From: a bacterium BMS3Bbin05
GTDB taxonomy: Bacteria; Nitrospirota; Thermodesulfovibrionia; Thermodesulfovibrionales; BMS3Bbin05
Direction: 5' to 3'
DNA: 39,487 nucleotides
Assembly (NCBI GenBank): GCA_002897855.1
Contig: BDTO01000025.1
Location: forward strand, 1 to 39,487
This document shows positions 37,376-39,487 of the stretch, piece after piece (within the stretch, counting starts at the first letter, position 1; each line of letters starts with the position of its first letter). The notes beneath the pieces were generated by a model. The model was not told the DNA's origin. It did no database searches and saw only the letters and a program-made list of their open reading frames with translations. The position numbers and the translations under genes are program-made.

Positions 37376-38626
37376 TTAGAATTCATATCTCACTTGTACA
37401 TAGACATTATCGTTTTTATCAAATTGCCCAAACTGGCTCCATTTCTCACCGCCTCCAAAAAGACTTGCGCCGACAGCAGTCCAGATACTGTCGGTAAAGC
37501 TGTATTTTATCTCAGGATTAATAAGATAATCACCGTCGGAAAGACTCCAGAAAGAAAAGTAAGAGAGTCTTAGTGTTTGATGCATGAGAAGCTGTGTGAG
37601 TCTGACAGTAAAAAGGTCGGAATATCTCTTCTGCCCGGGGAATCCATCCGGCAGGTTTTTCTCATAATTGGCATAATCAGCCATATATTCACCATAGTAT
37701 TGGACCCCTACGGTAAAGTCCTCCCATAATTGCCTCTGGTATCCTGTCAGGAATCTCGCACCGGAGTTGGGTATAACAGGGTCTGTTCCGTCCCTGTCCT
37801 GCCTTGAGTCATAATAACCGGCTTCCAGACTCATTACACCGTCAAAAGCCCTTCCCTGGAGGCTTGCGCCATAGACAGATAGTTTTGGATAAAAAAGAGT
37901 CAACTTTGAAGGGGCTAAAGGGTTATCAGGTATCATCGATGGATTTCTGAAAAAACCGCGATAAAAATAGAGCGCAGCATCAAAGCCCGCAACATCTCTG
38001 TATAACCTTACTGCAACTTCTGTATTTTCCAGTGTTACAGACGGCTTCTCTTCGCTTCTTGCAATATCCGGCATGGGGTCGAACATCCAGAATCTTCCGC
38101 TCCCGGGAAAGTTATTTGGCTCAAAGAATGGTATCACCACGATATCGATAGAAAGAAAATCAGGATAAAGACCCATCTTTATACCGTCAATCCCCTTCTT
38201 GAGATATTCAAGCGGCCTGCCCGAGAAAAATGCCTCATAATCTTTGGGGAATATATCGTTTATGAAGACCATATCCCCAAGCCCCCAGGTTATAATCTGC
38301 CGGCCTGCGCGCACGTCAAAGTACGCGGATGTATAGTCAAGGTAGAGTTCTCTGAATTCAAGGTCTGCATCATCGTCTATATGGTCATAATAGAAATCTG
38401 TTTTTGAAAATAATCTGAATGGATCACTACCGACATCGAGCTTAAACTGCGCCCTCTCCTCTGCCCATTTAAGATCACCGCCATCAGGATTTGATGAAGA
38501 GGTATCTACAGAATAGTTTCCCTGAAGAAACCCGTTCAGGCCGATATCAACCGAATAGGCCGGGACTGATAACAGAAGAATTGCAATAATTATTGTTACA
38601 ATTAATTTTTCCCTGCCAAAATGCAT
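37376..38626 (-). CDS. DUF1302-like outer-membrane beta-barrel protein
   Basis: A 416-residue exported protein. Signal peptide MHFGREKLIVTIIIAILLLS then VPAYS, followed by alternating beta strands with aromatic ends (YSVDTSSSNPDGGDLKWAEE, FFSGRPLEYLKKGIDGIKMG, YQRQLWEDFTVGVQYYGEYM) and a terminal Phe (VQVRYEF) typical of outer-membrane barrels. The motif RAGRQIITWGLGDMVFINDI then FPKDYE is a hallmark of the DUF1302-like group, usually found with LolA-like and RND exporter genes. The start at 38626 gives a proper signal peptide; AGGG precedes it. Confidence 0.85.
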   Translation of the reverse strand: MHFGREKLIVTIIIAILLLSVPAYSVDIGLNGFLQGNYSVDTSSSNPDGGDLKWAEERAQFKLDVGSDPFRLFSKTDFYYDHIDDDADLEFRELYLDYTSAYFDVRAGRQIITWGLGDMVFINDIFPKDYEAFFSGRPLEYLKKGIDGIKMGLYPDFLSIDIVVIPFFEPNNFPGSGRFWMFDPMPDIARSEEKPSVTLENTEVAVRLYRDVAGFDAALYFYRGFFRNPSMIPDNPLAPSKLTLFYPKLSVYGASLQGRAFDGVMSLEAGYYDSRQDRDGTDPVIPNSGARFLTGYQRQLWEDFTVGVQYYGEYMADYANYEKNLPDGFPGQKRYSDLFTVRLTQLLMHQTLRLSYFSFWSLSDGDYLINPEIKYSFTDSIWTAVGASLFGGGEKWSQFGQFDKNDNVYVQVRYEF

Positions 38627-38668
38627 ACGAACCCTGCACCCCTGCTGATTTCTTAATAACTGCGGCAT

Positions 38669-39457
38669 TCATTTAATCCATTTCCGGGGAACCCTCTTGA
38701 GGTATCTTTCTGAAAAGAGATTGTTTGGCAGCCCGACATTATAGTCAACCTTTGTAAAGGTAACCTCTGTCCTGTGGCCGCTCTGCAGATTTTTCATTGT
38801 ACGTTTTGTGATGGTCGGAAATCCCTTTATCGTTTGTACCTTATCTGCCGTAAATACCCGGTAAAGCTCCCCGCGCATATCAAAATACTCCTCCTTCAGT
38901 GGCAGAAAACTCTCCTTGTCGATCCATGAGATTTTATAGGAGTAATTTACATCTCTCTTTTTCGGAGTGCTTTTAATCACATTACAGTCCTTCCCGTCGA
39001 GGACATCCTCCTTCAGCAACTCATGGGTATCATCATCTATATCCCTTCCGGAGACATCCTCGTAAGTGAAATCAGACCCAACAAAGCTCGATGCCTTGTC
39101 ACGTGCTGCAATCCTTCTCACCATATTAAGGGCTGGAATGAACAACCACCTGTCGTCATCCCTTCCCGGATACTTGTAGACCATAAAGGTCATCCCCTTC
39201 ACATCGACAGGCCTGAAGAAATACATAAAGTACTTCTGATTACCTCCGGGCTTGCCGAAATTTTTTCTCAGCATTTTAAGTTCACGCATCCTCTCTTTTC
39301 CACCTTTACTGATAAGTCTCATATCAACACGTGCACTGAAATCCTTTCCCGGATAAAAAAAGGCTGCCTGTGATTTCTCCATAATATCCTTTGCACTCAA
39401 GGCAAAGGCGTTGATAGGTATAAGAATAATAAGAAACGCTATCAGATACCGCATCAT
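38669..39457 (-). CDS. LolA-like outer-membrane lipoprotein-sorting family protein
   Basis: A 262-residue exported protein. Signal peptide MMRYLIAFLIILIPINAFAL, then the LolA-like fold (DIMEKSQAAFFYPGKDFSAR, FMYFFRPVDVKGMTFMVYKY, RDDDRWLFIPALNMVRRIAA, SSFVGSDFTYEDVSGRD). The last two blocks are the signature of the LolA-like proteins found beside MMPL/RND exporters and DUF1302-like porins. The start at 39457 is chosen because AAGGAGG lies six bases upstream. It is coupled to the barrel gene and likely continues an operon beyond the window edge. Confidence 0.9.
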   Translation of the reverse strand: MMRYLIAFLIILIPINAFALSAKDIMEKSQAAFFYPGKDFSARVDMRLISKGGKERMRELKMLRKNFGKPGGNQKYFMYFFRPVDVKGMTFMVYKYPGRDDDRWLFIPALNMVRRIAARDKASSFVGSDFTYEDVSGRDIDDDTHELLKEDVLDGKDCNVIKSTPKKRDVNYSYKISWIDKESFLPLKEEYFDMRGELYRVFTADKVQTIKGFPTITKRTMKNLQSGHRTEVTFTKVDYNVGLPNNLFSERYLKRVPRKWIK

Positions 39458-39487
39458 CTCCATCCTCCTTGTTCTCACGCTTGTTTT

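Overview
The window reads as a chromosomal segment of a free-living, probably anaerobic, Gram-negative bacterium. A Nitrospirota or deltaproteobacterial lineage is my guess. It rests on the enzyme mix (G/K-type phosphofructokinase next to a long class II aldolase, a DHH-CBS-poly(A)-polymerase fusion, DsrE/DsrH sulfur carriers, a DUF1302-like porin with a LolA-like partner) and on the many short palindromic elements. No rRNA, tRNA or CRISPR array was seen. Nearly all genes lie on the minus strand; only pyrE and a PilT-like ATPase lie on the plus strand.

Positions 1-9,800 are accessory DNA. The core (about 3,160-9,800) is an integron gene-cassette array without a visible integrase. Small minus-strand genes (MazF/antitoxin, GyrI-like + AlkD, BrnT/BrnA, an Fe-S flavoprotein, a TIR-like protein, a DUF6602 nuclease-like protein, DUF2283/DUF4258) are separated by attC-like hairpins. 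The 7-bp core sites at the two ends of single cassettes are complementary, which marks several cassettes as intact units, including one with no gene. In several cassettes the attC core itself supplies the stop codon. To the left lie VapBC, a C-terminally shortened haloalkane dehalogenase, a DUF4160/DUF2442 pair, decayed genes and a group II intron 3' remnant. The array breaks off at about 9,790 inside a DUF4258 gene.

Positions 9,896-32,008 are mostly core genome: pyrE with a promoter suggesting a leaderless mRNA; a peptide/nickel-type ABC transporter operon (binding protein, two permeases) translationally coupled to glnE; a DUF401 permease; the DHH-CBS-tRNA nucleotidyltransferase fusion; the PilT-like ATPase with altered catalytic motifs; a glycolytic pair fba-pfk behind a clear sigma70-type promoter; a small four-cysteine protein; a PD-(D/E)XK-like protein; pyruvate kinase; and L-aspartate oxidase.

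Positions 32,139-37,308 hold a sulfur-handling cluster: two ArsR-family regulators, DsrE-family proteins, two DsrH/TusB-like proteins, a three-cysteine sulfide:quinone-reductase-like flavoprotein and a patatin-like protein. The most striking gene is a DsrE-family ORF whose conserved active-site cysteine position is an in-frame UGA, followed by 39 more codons of family-like sequence and a hairpin directly downstream. It is best read as a selenoprotein. The window ends with a DUF1302-like outer-membrane protein and a LolA-like protein, usually partners of an RND-type exporter.

Several families of short inverted-repeat elements (about 146-155 bp, with termini TTAGAGTCTGTGTATAAA in the best copy) are scattered through 19,135-36,462.
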